From JBLNCE01 sp050260415 (GTDB taxonomy: Bacteria; Bacillota; UBA4882; JAAYXC01), in the NCBI GenBank assembly GCA_050260415.1, contig JBLNCE010000106.1, forward strand, positions 1 to 18,924: 18,924 bases of DNA, in the 5' to 3' direction. The notes beneath the pieces are model-generated. The model made no database searches. It saw only the letters and a list, made by a program, of their open reading frames with translations, and was not told where the DNA came from. The translations under genes were made by a program, and so were the position numbers. Shown in pieces: positions 7,242-14,406 of the stretch (positions within the stretch are counted from its first letter, which is position 1; the number at the start of each line of letters is the position of its first letter).

Positions 7242-9371
7242 CTATTTCCCCGGTTCGATCCGGTACGCCTTTCCCTCCCAGACCACGATCACGCGCTCGG
7301 CAAAGGAGAGATAGAGCGCCCTGGCGCCCAAGCGCTTCGCGAGGTCAAAGTATGCCTCGGTGAAAGCCTCGATCTTGACGGTTGCCTCTCCCGTCTCATA
7401 CGCGGCGTCAACCCAGACGCCGTCGCGCAGGTAGAAGGTCTTGTCTCCGAGGTTTTTCACGCGGCCGCCCGTCCATTCCTGGTCGGCGTTGTTCTGGACG
7501 GAGGGAGCCGCTTGGAGAGCCTTATTGGCGAGGGCATTGCCCACGGCGCCGCCGCCGGATGCGGGCGCCGCCGCGGCTTCCTGCAGTCTCATGGAGGCGG
7601 CGGGCGCGTCCTCGAGCACAAGGAAGGAAGTATACTCGGTGGCGATGCCGAACGCTTTGGCCAGCCGGATGACCTCGTCGATCAGTTCCTTGCCTCCCGG
7701 TGTCCCGGCGCCCATCTGGCGCAGCTGATCCAGCAGGTAGCCCACCTTGCGGGCGGCCCAGAGCCGGGCGATGAAGGCATGTTCCAGCCGTTTTTCCGCG
7801 GCCGGGAATTCGACCGTGTATTGATAGGACTGTTTCCTGCCGCCGGCCAGCCCGGTCAGGATCAGCGTCGCGCGCCCGGACCCTCCCCGGTAGCGTCCGC
7901 TGACGATGAGCTGCTGTCCATGGAAGAGGTCGGGCAGCTCGCGCGGAAAACAGTCGCGCAGCGCGGCGCCGTCGCAGGTGAGCGAGAGATCCGTCAGGAC
8001 CGGGTGCTGGATCTGCCGATAGAGATTGGCCACCGCGGCCTCGAGATCCTCCCCGGGCCGGACGTAACCCGCCAGGCCGCGGTTGTCGGTCGCGAGTCCG
8101 TCCAGGAGCACGGTGTTGACGTCATAACCCACCCCGAAGACGAAGAGGCGCGCCTGGGCCTCCGCGTTGGCCGCCTTGGCGCGGGTACGGATCGCGTCCG
8201 GGCGGATCTCGCCCGCCGTGGGCTGTCCGTCGGTGAGGAAGATGACGTAACGCCCCCGTTTTTCGTCCGGAGCCATCTGCCGGAGGGCTTCGCCAAGCGC
8301 CGCCTCGATATCCGTGCCGCCGATGGCGGCGAGCGCGTCGACGAGCGCCAGGGCTTTACCGACCTCCGCCGGGTCCGCGGCCACGGGCGCCGGACGAAAT
8401 GCCTCGACCTGGTCGTTGTAAACGATCAGGTTGAAGCGATCCTCGCGGCCCAGGTTGGGCAGGATCGTGCGCAAGGCTTCCTTGGCCTGGCGCAGTTTAT
8501 CGCCGGACATGCTGCCCGAACGGTCGAGGACGAAGAGGATCGTCTTTGGCTGCACGGCGCTCTTGGGCAACTCCGCCCGTGGCGAGGCGAGCAGGAGGAA
8601 ATACCCGTCCTCACCGGTCTCAGGGCGATATGTAAGGACCGTGGCCTCGAAGTCCCTGTCCGTAGAGAGCTGATAGAAAACGGATAGATCCGCGCGCGGG
8701 ACGACGCCCGTTTCGGCATAGCGCGCCACGATCCGATGGTCGGTGCGCGCCAGGATGGCGAGGGCATGCGTCGGCGAGTAAACGTTGTTGATGGTGCGCG
8801 GCGAGGAGAGCATCAGGGTGACGGCCACGCGTTCGAGCGGCCGCGCCGAATATCGCTCGGTCGCCAGGGGGTAGACGAGGTGGCAGAGGTCATTCCGCAT
8901 CTCGACCACCTGGCGGTAGCGGAGCTTGACGCGCCGCGTCCCGCGGGCCGGGATCGGAAAGACACTGGTGCGAAAGAGCCCGCGCCCGGCGTATTCCAAC
9001 AGGGCGGGATCCCGGCGTTGCCTCACGATCTGCTCGTACAGCCGCCGGGCCTCGTCGCGGTCATAAAGCTTCGCTTGGAGTTCTTCGCCGTCCATGACGA
9101 GGCTGAATTGGTCCACGACCGCGCCCTCGGGCACGGGGAAGAGGTAGGAGACTTCCAGGGGACGGTCGGTAAGGTTGGTGAAAGCCTGGTCGACCTGTAC
9201 CGCGGCCACGCCGTCGGCGATGTCGATCGCGACGTCGTGGAAGTCCACCCGGTAGGACTGCATCAGGGAAATCTCAGGACGGTCCGGGAGGATGAAGCCG
9301 CCCGCCAAGACGGGGGTGGCCGCGGTGAAAACGAATAGAAGAGACAATAGCATCACGACGCTTCGCCGCAT
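7242..9371 (-). CDS. Exported VIT and von Willebrand factor A domain protein
   Basis: A 709-residue protein with the domain order of inter-alpha-trypsin-inhibitor heavy-chain-like bacterial proteins. Residues 1-23 form a signal peptide (hydrophobic stretch, cleavage after VLA). A VIT domain follows at about 33-165 (FTNLTDRPLEVSYLFPVPEGAVV, ARRLYEQIVRQRRDPALLEY). The vWA domain, about 276-455, has a complete metal-ion-dependent adhesion site: D283-x-S285-x-S287, T353 and D381 (LTDG). A C-terminal region contains AFGIATEYTSFLVLED, also typical of this family, then an Ala/Gly-rich linker and a terminal domain of about 70 residues. The start at 9371 begins the signal peptide directly; its ribosome site is weak. 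It probably acts outside the membrane in metal-dependent protein or surface binding. There is no obvious partner beside it. No transmembrane anchor is seen at the C-terminus. Confidence 0.85.
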   Translation of the reverse strand: MRRSVVMLLSLLFVFTAATPVLAGGFILPDRPEISLMQSYRVDFHDVAIDIADGVAAVQVDQAFTNLTDRPLEVSYLFPVPEGAVVDQFSLVMDGEELQAKLYDRDEARRLYEQIVRQRRDPALLEYAGRGLFRTSVFPIPARGTRRVKLRYRQVVEMRNDLCHLVYPLATERYSARPLERVAVTLMLSSPRTINNVYSPTHALAILARTDHRIVARYAETGVVPRADLSVFYQLSTDRDFEATVLTYRPETGEDGYFLLLASPRAELPKSAVQPKTILFVLDRSGSMSGDKLRQAKEALRTILPNLGREDRFNLIVYNDQVEAFRPAPVAADPAEVGKALALVDALAAIGGTDIEAALGEALRQMAPDEKRGRYVIFLTDGQPTAGEIRPDAIRTRAKAANAEAQARLFVFGVGYDVNTVLLDGLATDNRGLAGYVRPGEDLEAAVANLYRQIQHPVLTDLSLTCDGAALRDCFPRELPDLFHGQQLIVSGRYRGGSGRATLILTGLAGGRKQSYQYTVEFPAAEKRLEHAFIARLWAARKVGYLLDQLRQMGAGTPGGKELIDEVIRLAKAFGIATEYTSFLVLEDAPAASMRLQEAAAAPASGGGAVGNALANKALQAAPSVQNNADQEWTGGRVKNLGDKTFYLRDGVWVDAAYETGEATVKIEAFTEAYFDLAKRLGARALYLSFAERVIVVWEGKAYRIEPGK

Positions 9372-10014
9372 GGTGGATCCCTGCCTTTCCTGTCTAGTTT
9401 GACGTGAATGGAGAGGGACCGGTTCCGGCGAACGGACGCACCCGAGGCACGCAAAAGTTTGCGCTGAAGGCATGGCTACCGTAACGTCCTGTTATCGATG
9501 TATGGCAGGATCCATCAGGCCAAGGGACGAATAGACTACGCGGCTACTTAAACCGGCACGAACTGGGATGGCGGTTTGTGCTTCCTCTGCACCTCTGCGC
9601 GGGATATGGGATAGTTCACATCGCTTTCAAAAGAGCTGTGAAAAACCTCATCATCGCAGAATCGATAAAGGCCTTTTCCCCCTCGGTCCCATAAGCGCTG
9701 ATTTAGGTGAAAAAGGCTGAGATCGGGGTCGGTATCGGCATCGGGGTCGAAGGTTTTTTCGAGGAGATCGAGTATAGCGGTATCGATTTCGATCGCGATA
9801 CCGATTCCGACCCCGCGGAAACCCGAAGAATGCGTGTTTCTTCGCCTCCCCCGCGCGCGGGTTCGTACTTTTTCACCTCCTGTAGAGTGCGACTTTGGCG
9901 CCATCCTGTCCTGGAGAAGGGGAAATAAAGGGAGAGGCTCCATCTTCGAACCATGAGAAAAACGGTTTTTTCATTTCGCCCTTAGAGTTACACCGAAAGG
10001 GGACGGAAACAATC
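9372..10014. other. 643-bp gene-poor region
   Basis: No gene is supported here. Open frames across it owe their length to CG-phased low-complexity sequence and show SKSIP/PMPIPTPI-type or DPDADTDPD-type composition. The second half holds the palindromic element at 9705-9878. The first half (9372-9704) has no repeat, RNA gene or clear promoter that I can support. It must contain the leaders of the two divergent neighbours, the VIT/vWA gene and the sulfatase. Confidence 0.5.
9705..9878. repeat. 174-bp palindromic element with 11-bp terminal inverted repeats and CG-phased hexamers
   Basis: The ends are a perfect inverted pair, AGGTGAAAAAG (9705-9715) and CTTTTTCACCT (9868-9878). Inside, 9723-9752 reads as hexamers TCGGGG, TCGGTA, TCGGCA, TCGGGG, TCGAAG, and 9778-9813 as CGGTAT, CGATTT, CGATCG, CGATAC, CGATTC, CGACCC. 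The second block is largely the reverse complement of the first, so the whole folds back on itself. A smaller perfect stem, CGGTATCG (9778-9785) with CGATACCG (9796-9803), lies within. No transposase is present. It could be a MITE-like element or a structured RNA. Confidence 0.65.
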
Positions 10015-11472
10015 ATGCCGGAGCGACCGAATATCTTGCTAATCACCTGCGATCAACTGCGGGGTGACAGCCTGGGGTGTTACGGACACCCGAGCGTGGA
10101 AACACCCCATCTGGATCAGCTTGCCAACGAGGGCATCCGTTTCACCCGAGCCTATACGGCTTGTCCCAGCTGCATCCCCGCGCGGGCTGGCATCCTTACC
10201 GGCATGAGCCAACGCCGCCACGGGAGGGTCGGCTACAAGGACGAGGTCCCCTTCGACTACCCGTATACGCTCCCCGGCGAACTGGCGCGCGCGGGCTATC
10301 ACACGCAAGGGATCGGCAAGATGCATTTCTACCCCGCCCGGAATCTCTGCGGGTTCCATCACGTCGTGTTGCACGACGGTTACCTGCATTGCGAGCGTAA
10401 GGCCAGAAAGAACTACGACCTGGCGGACGACTACCTGATCTGGCTGCGGGAACGGATCGGCAACGACGCGGATCTCATCCTGCACGGGCTGAACGCCAAC
10501 TCCTGGGTAGCCCGGCCGTGGCCGTACCGGGAGGAACTCCACCCCACCACCTGGGCGACCACCCAGGCGATCGATTTTCTGCGGCGGCGGGACCCCACGA
10601 AACCGTTCTTCATGTGGCTCTCATACGTGCGCCCGCACGCGCCCCTGGATCCGCCGCAGGTCTATTTCGACCAGTATATCGGCCAGGACTTCCCCGCGGT
10701 GCCGTGTGGAGACTGGGCGGATGGAGAGAGTCCGGCCATGGCGGTCGACAGCCGGGCCGGGATCATCGGCGAACGCCAGCTTCACCGGGCGCGGGCGGCC
10801 TATTACGCCCATATCACCCACATTGACCATCAGATCGGGCGGTTAATGGAGTACCTGGGCGAATACGAGGTCAGAGACGACACCATGATCGTGTTCACGT
10901 CGGATCACGGTGAGATGCTAGGCGACCACAATCTTTTCCGCAAAGCCCTGCCCTACGAAGGTTCCGCAAGGATCCCCCTTCTGGTGAAGCCGGCCCGGGG
11001 TGGCGCCTTTACCGCGGGCGCCACCGTCGATGCTCCCGTGGAACTCCGGGATCTCATGCCCACCATCCTGGAAGCCGCCGGGGTGGCGATCCCGCCCACG
11101 GTCGACGGCCTGAGCCTCCTACCCTTCGTCAGGGGGGAGGGCGCCGGCTGGCGGGAGTATATCCACGGGGAACACGCCAACGACCTGGAGGCCAACCACT
11201 ACATCACCACGGGGAAGGAGAAATACATCTGGTTTTCCGGGGATGGACGCGAGCAATTCTTCGACCTGGCCGAGGATCCCCATGAGTGCCGCAACCTGAT
11301 TGCCTGCGCCTCCCGGCAAGGAGACGTGCAACGGCTCCGCGGGCTGCTCATCAAGGAACTCGCGGGCCGGGAAGAGGGGTTTACGGACGGGACCAGGCTC
11401 ATCCCCGGCCGGGCGCCCAAGCGGCTCCTGAATAACGTGGGGGAGCCCTCCCGGAACGGCGGAGGATGGTAA
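10015..11472 (+). CDS. Type I (formylglycine) sulfatase
   Basis: A 485-residue sulfatase of the alkaline-phosphatase superfamily that hydrolyses sulfate esters, most likely on carbohydrate. The signature C53-I-P-A-R57-A-G, preceded by TACPS, gives the cysteine that must be oxidised to formylglycine; the Cys form can be matured by either known system, and no maturase is in this window. Metal-site residues are D13 (in ITCDQLRGDSLG) and D297-H298 (TSDHGEMLGDH); the GKMH motif (101-104) supplies the usual catalytic Lys/His. The C-terminal subdomain (EQFFDLAEDPHECRNL) is typical. No signal peptide is present, so it should be cytoplasmic and act on imported saccharides. The ATG at 10015 was chosen because the conserved RPNILLI strand follows directly. 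The UROD-like gene follows in the same direction. Confidence 0.9.
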   Translation: MPERPNILLITCDQLRGDSLGCYGHPSVETPHLDQLANEGIRFTRAYTACPSCIPARAGILTGMSQRRHGRVGYKDEVPFDYPYTLPGELARAGYHTQGIGKMHFYPARNLCGFHHVVLHDGYLHCERKARKNYDLADDYLIWLRERIGNDADLILHGLNANSWVARPWPYREELHPTTWATTQAIDFLRRRDPTKPFFMWLSYVRPHAPLDPPQVYFDQYIGQDFPAVPCGDWADGESPAMAVDSRAGIIGERQLHRARAAYYAHITHIDHQIGRLMEYLGEYEVRDDTMIVFTSDHGEMLGDHNLFRKALPYEGSARIPLLVKPARGGAFTAGATVDAPVELRDLMPTILEAAGVAIPPTVDGLSLLPFVRGEGAGWREYIHGEHANDLEANHYITTGKEKYIWFSGDGREQFFDLAEDPHECRNLIACASRQGDVQRLRGLLIKELAGREEGFTDGTRLIPGRAPKRLLNNVGEPSRNGGGW

Positions 11473-11474
11473 AC

Positions 11475-11506
11475 CGTGCACGCGAACGTGAACGAGTACG
11501 TGCACG
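11475..11506. repeat. CG-phased hexamer tract
   Basis: Directly after the sulfatase stop the sequence reads as consecutive hexamers CGTGCA, CGCGAA, CGTGAA, CGAGTA, CGTGCA, CG. The consensus is CG-N-G-N-A. The outer CGTGCACG copies are self-palindromic. It resembles, in phase but not in bases, the hexamer blocks at 9723-9813. It encodes nothing recognisable. Confidence 0.6.
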
Positions 11507-11524
11507 GAGGAGGACGCCCAATCG

Positions 11525-11653
11525 ATGTGGCGCCTCATAAACCTTGGCGCAGCGGACGATTCCCAACGGCACGAGGCCGCTCGTATCTTGGTGGAGGCAC
11601 TTGCACATGCTCCCTCCGCTTGGCCGGATCTGTCGTCCGCCATGGCGGAGGTT
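11525..11653 (+). pseudogene. N-terminal remnant of a GNAT acetyltransferase
   Basis: The first 43 codons after an AGGAGG-type site (about 11507-11512) read as the start of a GNAT protein of the aminoglycoside-acetyltransferase-like kind: INLGAADD, EAARILVEAL, and SAWPDLSSAMAEV. Family similarity ends there; the acetyl-CoA loop and the rest of the fold are absent in all frames. The frame stays open, by chance as far as I can tell, into the UROD-like gene downstream. Recognition is from memory of the family and is moderate. Confidence 0.5.
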
Positions 11654-11866
11654 GCCTTGAACTGGCCACCTGGTGCCTGCTTGAGCCAACCGCCGTCACG
11701 AATAATGGAAGAAACAATTGCAGTTGTCGCGAGAGAAGGGCGCCAACTATCGATGGGCACCGATCCGATCGTTGTCGATTATGACGCCATGAGGCTTTTC
11801 ACATCGAGAGAAGGGGTGGAACTCATAATGCCCGTCGTGCCTTGCCGGCCCAAATGGAAGAGCGCC
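11654..11866. other. Unassigned stretch before the UROD-like gene
   Basis: About 210 bp between the acetyltransferase remnant and the preferred start of the next gene. The plus frame is open but matches no family I know. It probably contains the leader and perhaps a promoter of the UROD-like gene; no convincing -35/-10 pair was found. Confidence 0.4.
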
Positions 11867-12949
11867 ATGTCCGACCGGGAGAGGTTCAATAACCAGATGC
11901 ACTACCGGCCGGTCGACCGTTGTTTCAACATGGAGTTCGGTTACTGGGACGAAAACTTCACGGAATGGCCGCTTTTTAAGGAGAACGGCGTGACGAATAA
12001 CCAGGAGGCCGAGATCTTCTTCAATTTTGACCGGATCAAAATGGTGAAAGGCCCGGTCTGGATGAATCCGCCCTTCCCCGAGACAATCGTGGAGGACAAG
12101 GGCGGCACGGTCATCAGGATGAACAAGGACGGGCTGCTCGCCGAGGTGCCGAAGGATGGCCATGGTACGATCCCGCATTTCGTCAAGCCGACGATCGTTA
12201 CGCCCCGGGACTGGGAAAAATGCCGCGACGAGCGGTTCCGCCGGGACGACCCGGGCCGCCGGGTGGATGTGGAGGCCCTCAAGAAGCAGCATCCCCCGGA
12301 GCGGGACTACCCGGTGGGCGTGAGCTGCGGCTCGATGATCGGCAAGATCCGGGATCTGCTGACCTTCGAGGGCTTGGCTTACGCCTGCTACGACTATCCG
12401 GCCATGGTCGAGGATATGGTGGAAACCGCCTGCGTGCTCGTGGAGGACTTCCTCGATCAGGTGCTCGGGGAGATCGACTTTGATTACGCCTGCGGTTGGG
12501 AGGACATCTGTTTCAAGAACGGCCCCATCGTCTCGGTCCCTTTCTTTCGCGATGTCGTGCTGCCCCGGTACAAGCGGATCAAGGCCAAGCTGCGCGCCGC
12601 CGGCATCGACATCTGGTACACGGATTGCGACGGCGACGTGCGGCCACTCCTGCCCCATTTTCTCGAGGGGGGCATCAACTGTCTCTTTCCCTATGAAGTC
12701 AACGGCTGCGCCCACCCCGCGGAGCTATTGAATGCCTATGGCCAAGAGCTGCGCATCATGGGCGGCGTGGACAAAATCCAGCTCGGCCAGGGACGTCCGG
12801 CCATCAAGGCCTATCTCGAGTCGCTGATCCCCTTGGTCCGGCGCGGGGGGTATATTCCTTTCTGCGACCACCGGTGCCCGCCCAATGTCCATCCGGACGA
12901 CTACCTCTACTACCTGGATCTCAAGGAGGAGTTATTCGGGATGAAATGA
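11867..12949 (+). CDS. Uroporphyrinogen-decarboxylase-superfamily protein (not HemE)
   Basis: A 360-residue protein of the UROD/MtaA/CmuA superfamily, a TIM-barrel fold used for porphyrinogen decarboxylation or corrinoid-linked methyl transfer. The start MSDRERFNNQMHYRPVDR is the usual opening (xxRERFxxAxxxxxPDR-like), and WYTDCDGDVRPLLPHFLEGGINCLFPYEV (250-278) and CDHRCPPNVHPDDYLYYLDL (333-352) match the C-terminal barrel strands and final helix. The porphyrin-binding RQAGR motif of true HemE is absent, so haem synthesis is unlikely. Cysteines at 253, 333 and 337 could bind zinc, but the MtaA HxC pattern is not clear. The ATG at 11867 was chosen from the family N-terminus and a GGAAG box; ATG 11828 is possible. 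Members like this are often found beside carbohydrate genes in anaerobes, as here beside a sulfatase; function unknown. Confidence 0.8.
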   Translation: MSDRERFNNQMHYRPVDRCFNMEFGYWDENFTEWPLFKENGVTNNQEAEIFFNFDRIKMVKGPVWMNPPFPETIVEDKGGTVIRMNKDGLLAEVPKDGHGTIPHFVKPTIVTPRDWEKCRDERFRRDDPGRRVDVEALKKQHPPERDYPVGVSCGSMIGKIRDLLTFEGLAYACYDYPAMVEDMVETACVLVEDFLDQVLGEIDFDYACGWEDICFKNGPIVSVPFFRDVVLPRYKRIKAKLRAAGIDIWYTDCDGDVRPLLPHFLEGGINCLFPYEVNGCAHPAELLNAYGQELRIMGGVDKIQLGQGRPAIKAYLESLIPLVRRGGYIPFCDHRCPPNVHPDDYLYYLDLKEELFGMK

Positions 12950-12965
12950 GGGTCGGACGCGTGCA

Positions 12966-13160
12966 TTGAAGCGATGGGGATACCGCGGTTATCCACGCGC
13001 CACGCAAGATCTGAACATCCGGATTGCCGCCAGCGAGGCCAACGCCGAGCGTATGGTGGAGGCTTTGCGTGCTTTTGGCTTTGACTCGCCGAGACTGCAA
13101 ATAGGCCTGTATTCTTCAAACGGGGTATGTGGACATCAACTTCGCTCGGGTGTAAGATAA
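12966..13160 (+). pseudogene. Fragment of a nucleotidyltransferase-fold protein
   Basis: The frame reads GYRGYPRATQDLNIRIAASE, then NAERMVEALRAFGFDS, which matches the core of small nucleotidyltransferase-fold proteins (the pattern HGYPRATxDLDI...NAERVxxALxxFGF). The upstream GG-Y-A-V part is missing, and after RLQIGL the similarity moves to another frame (LQTGYV) and then stops. It is therefore truncated at the 5' end and frameshifted. Such proteins are often toxin-antitoxin or defence associated, and the remnant abuts the hicBA pair. Confidence 0.6.
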
Positions 13161-13216
13161 TAATGTGGGAGAGGGTCTGGCTTTTCCCAAGGATTTTGCC
13201 GAAGGGATGAAGATAG

Positions 13217-13408
13217 ATGGAAAAGCGTCTGACGATGATCTATTGGAAGGGTGAGCAATTCTGGCTGGGCAAATTAATGGAATACCCGGAGATTATGACC
13301 CAGGGAGAGACGGTGGAAGAATTAGAGTCAAACCTAAAAGATGCCTACAAATTGATGGTCATGGATGACGTACCGGGGAATTACCAAACCAAAGAGATTT
13401 CCTTATGA
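13217..13408 (+). CDS. hicB: HicB-family antitoxin (short form)
   Basis: A 63-residue protein with the partial RNase H-like fold of HicB antitoxins: a first strand containing MIYWKGEQFWLGKLMEYPEIMTQGETVEELESNLKDAYKLMV-type sequence in which the G-E-T-x-E-E-L helix start is diagnostic. It neutralises the HicA toxin by covering its active site. There is no C-terminal helix-turn-helix or ribbon-helix-helix domain, so it cannot bind DNA by the usual route. A GAAGGGATGAAG purine stretch precedes the ATG. Its stop overlaps the hicA start as ATGA, giving coupled translation. Antitoxin-first order is a known variant. Confidence 0.82.
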   Translation: MEKRLTMIYWKGEQFWLGKLMEYPEIMTQGETVEELESNLKDAYKLMVMDDVPGNYQTKEISL

Positions 13409-13590
13409 AGCGAGAAGACCTGGTCAGACAACTTACCAATCAAGGATGCATACTAACCCGTCATGGCGCCCGACACGATATCTACTTCAACCCCGCCACC
13501 GGTCTGAAACAGCCCGTCCCCAGACATGCCGAGATTGACGACGCCCTAGCCAAACATATCAAGAAATACCTTGGCCTGAACTTGCGGTAA
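13405..13590 (+). CDS. hicA: HicA-family mRNA interferase toxin
   Basis: A 61-residue toxin with the double-stranded-RNA-binding-like fold of HicA, which cleaves mRNA when free of HicB. Family marks are the N-terminal helix REDLVRQLTNQGC, the G-A-R-H24 segment bearing the catalytic histidine, and the NPATGLKQPVPRHAEIDD stretch, ending in the helix LAKHIKKYLGL. Length is typical and no residue is obviously lost, so the toxin looks active. It overlaps hicB by 4 bp (ATGA). The pair is flanked on both sides by gene remnants, consistent with arrival on mobile DNA. Confidence 0.88.
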   Translation: MKREDLVRQLTNQGCILTRHGARHDIYFNPATGLKQPVPRHAEIDDALAKHIKKYLGLNLR

Positions 13591-13696
13591 AAGATCGCCG
13601 TCAGCAGTCTCTTGAATAGCCGGAATTCCTCAGGTACCGGCCCGGTGAACCGCATCCCGCCGCGGTGCTGGATAGGAGTTCGGCGAGGCATCGTTC

Positions 13697-13835
13697 GACC
13701 CGTGCTGCTGATGGGGCCGCTCTACCACCTGCTCGAAGAAGGCGTGCGGGAAGCCATGCGCGTGCTGCGCCCCGGCGGCGTTCTCTTCGCCGCGTTCATC
13801 AATAGGCATGCCTTCATCATCGACGCGCTTGTGAA
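13697..13835 (+). pseudogene. Fragment of a SAM-dependent methyltransferase
   Basis: The frame reads VLLMGPLYHLLEEGVREAMRVLRPGGVLFAAFINRHAFI, the motif-II to post-motif-III part of a class I methyltransferase. A few residues normally present between EE and REAMRVLRPGG appear deleted. The upstream SAM-binding glycine loop is absent, and the reading frame soon leaves anything family-like. It is a remnant without function. Confidence 0.65.
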
Positions 13836-14133
13836 GGACCAGATGTCTCTGATCCGGATGCGCACCGATCGCCTGATGCTGCGGCTAACCGATGGCATCC
13901 GGCGCTGCTCCCCGGGAGCTGCTGGCGGCTTTTCGCCGGCCGGGTGGAGCTGGCGGTCTTGGCCGATGAGGTGCTCGATCCCGATCCCACGGTACGGATG
14001 AGGGCCATGGGCTTGATGTACAGCTTCAACGAGCCGCTGCACCCGGATACCTTTGCCCGGGGATGGAGCGGGCTGGGCCTGCTCACACGGGTGGCCAACG
14101 TGTACAAAGAGGACGGGAGCCTGAAGGAGCCGG
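13836..14133 (+). other. Unassigned decayed coding sequence
   Basis: A protein-like frame (VELAVLADEVLDPDPTVRMR, then MYSFNEPLHPDTFARGW and LLTRVANVYKEDGSLKEPG) spans about 13944-14130. It has good codon character and joins RELLAAF in another frame just upstream, as if frameshifted near 13935. I do not recognise the family. It ends in the DUF1801-like fragment in yet another frame. Confidence 0.4.
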
Positions 14134-14253
14134 GACGAACTAAAAGCCTACGACACCAGCAAGGGTACCATCCGCTTCCAGGCGGATAAACCTCTGCCGG
14201 CGGCCTTGGTACAAAAGCTGGTAAAGGTGCGGATCGCGGAGAACGCCAAATGA
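14134..14253 (+). pseudogene. C-terminal fragment of a DUF1801/YdhG-like protein
   Basis: The frame gives DELKAYDTSKGTIRFQADKP, then LPAALVQKLVKVRIAENAK and a stop. This is the end of YdhG-like DUF1801 (YjbR/CyaY-like fold) proteins, whose usual form is SKGTIRFPLDKPLPxxLIxKIVKFRxxEN. The N-terminal two thirds are missing. Its TGA overlaps the ATG of the next fragment (ATGA), the trace of a former operon. Confidence 0.65.
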
Positions 14254-14339
14254 CGCTGGACGAATTCTTCTCGGACTACGAGGAATCCCGCCGCCTTTTC
14301 GACGCCCAAGGTCGAATTAATGCGGCAAGACTCGTATAG
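14250..14339 (+). pseudogene. N-terminal fragment of a DUF5655-like protein
   Basis: ATG at 14250 begins MTLDEFFSDYEESRRLFDA, which matches the start of DUF5655-domain proteins as I know them (M-T-x-E-E-F-F...SRRLFEA). After about 19 residues the similarity ends and a TAG follows at 14337. The remaining domain is gone. A further 31-codon frame at 14352-14447 (MSFIPYRSNPPGAEWRARV...) may be another remnant; it overlaps the 3' end of the transporter gene. Confidence 0.5.
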
Positions 14340-14406
14340 GGAGCCGATATCATGAGCTTCATCCCATACCGGAGCAATCCGCCGGGGGCCGAATGGCGGG
14401 CAAGAG

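Noticed and set aside
7512..8687. 391-codon open frame opposite the VIT/vWA gene
   Set aside because: Antisense shadow in GC-rich DNA; the minus-strand protein has clear VIT and vWA motifs.
9723..9813. CRISPR array
   Set aside because: The repeats are degenerate hexamers without spacers of constant length, and no cas gene is present.
9548..9954. Two minus-strand open frames of 83-131 codons with IGIAIEID, DPDADTDPD or PMPIPTPI repeats
   Set aside because: Their pattern follows from the CG-phased hexamer repeat; an SD-like AGGAGG directly abuts the GTG with no spacing, and no domain is visible.
11867..12949. HemE uroporphyrinogen decarboxylase of haem synthesis
   Set aside because: The N-terminal RQAGR porphyrin-binding motif is absent and no haem genes are nearby.
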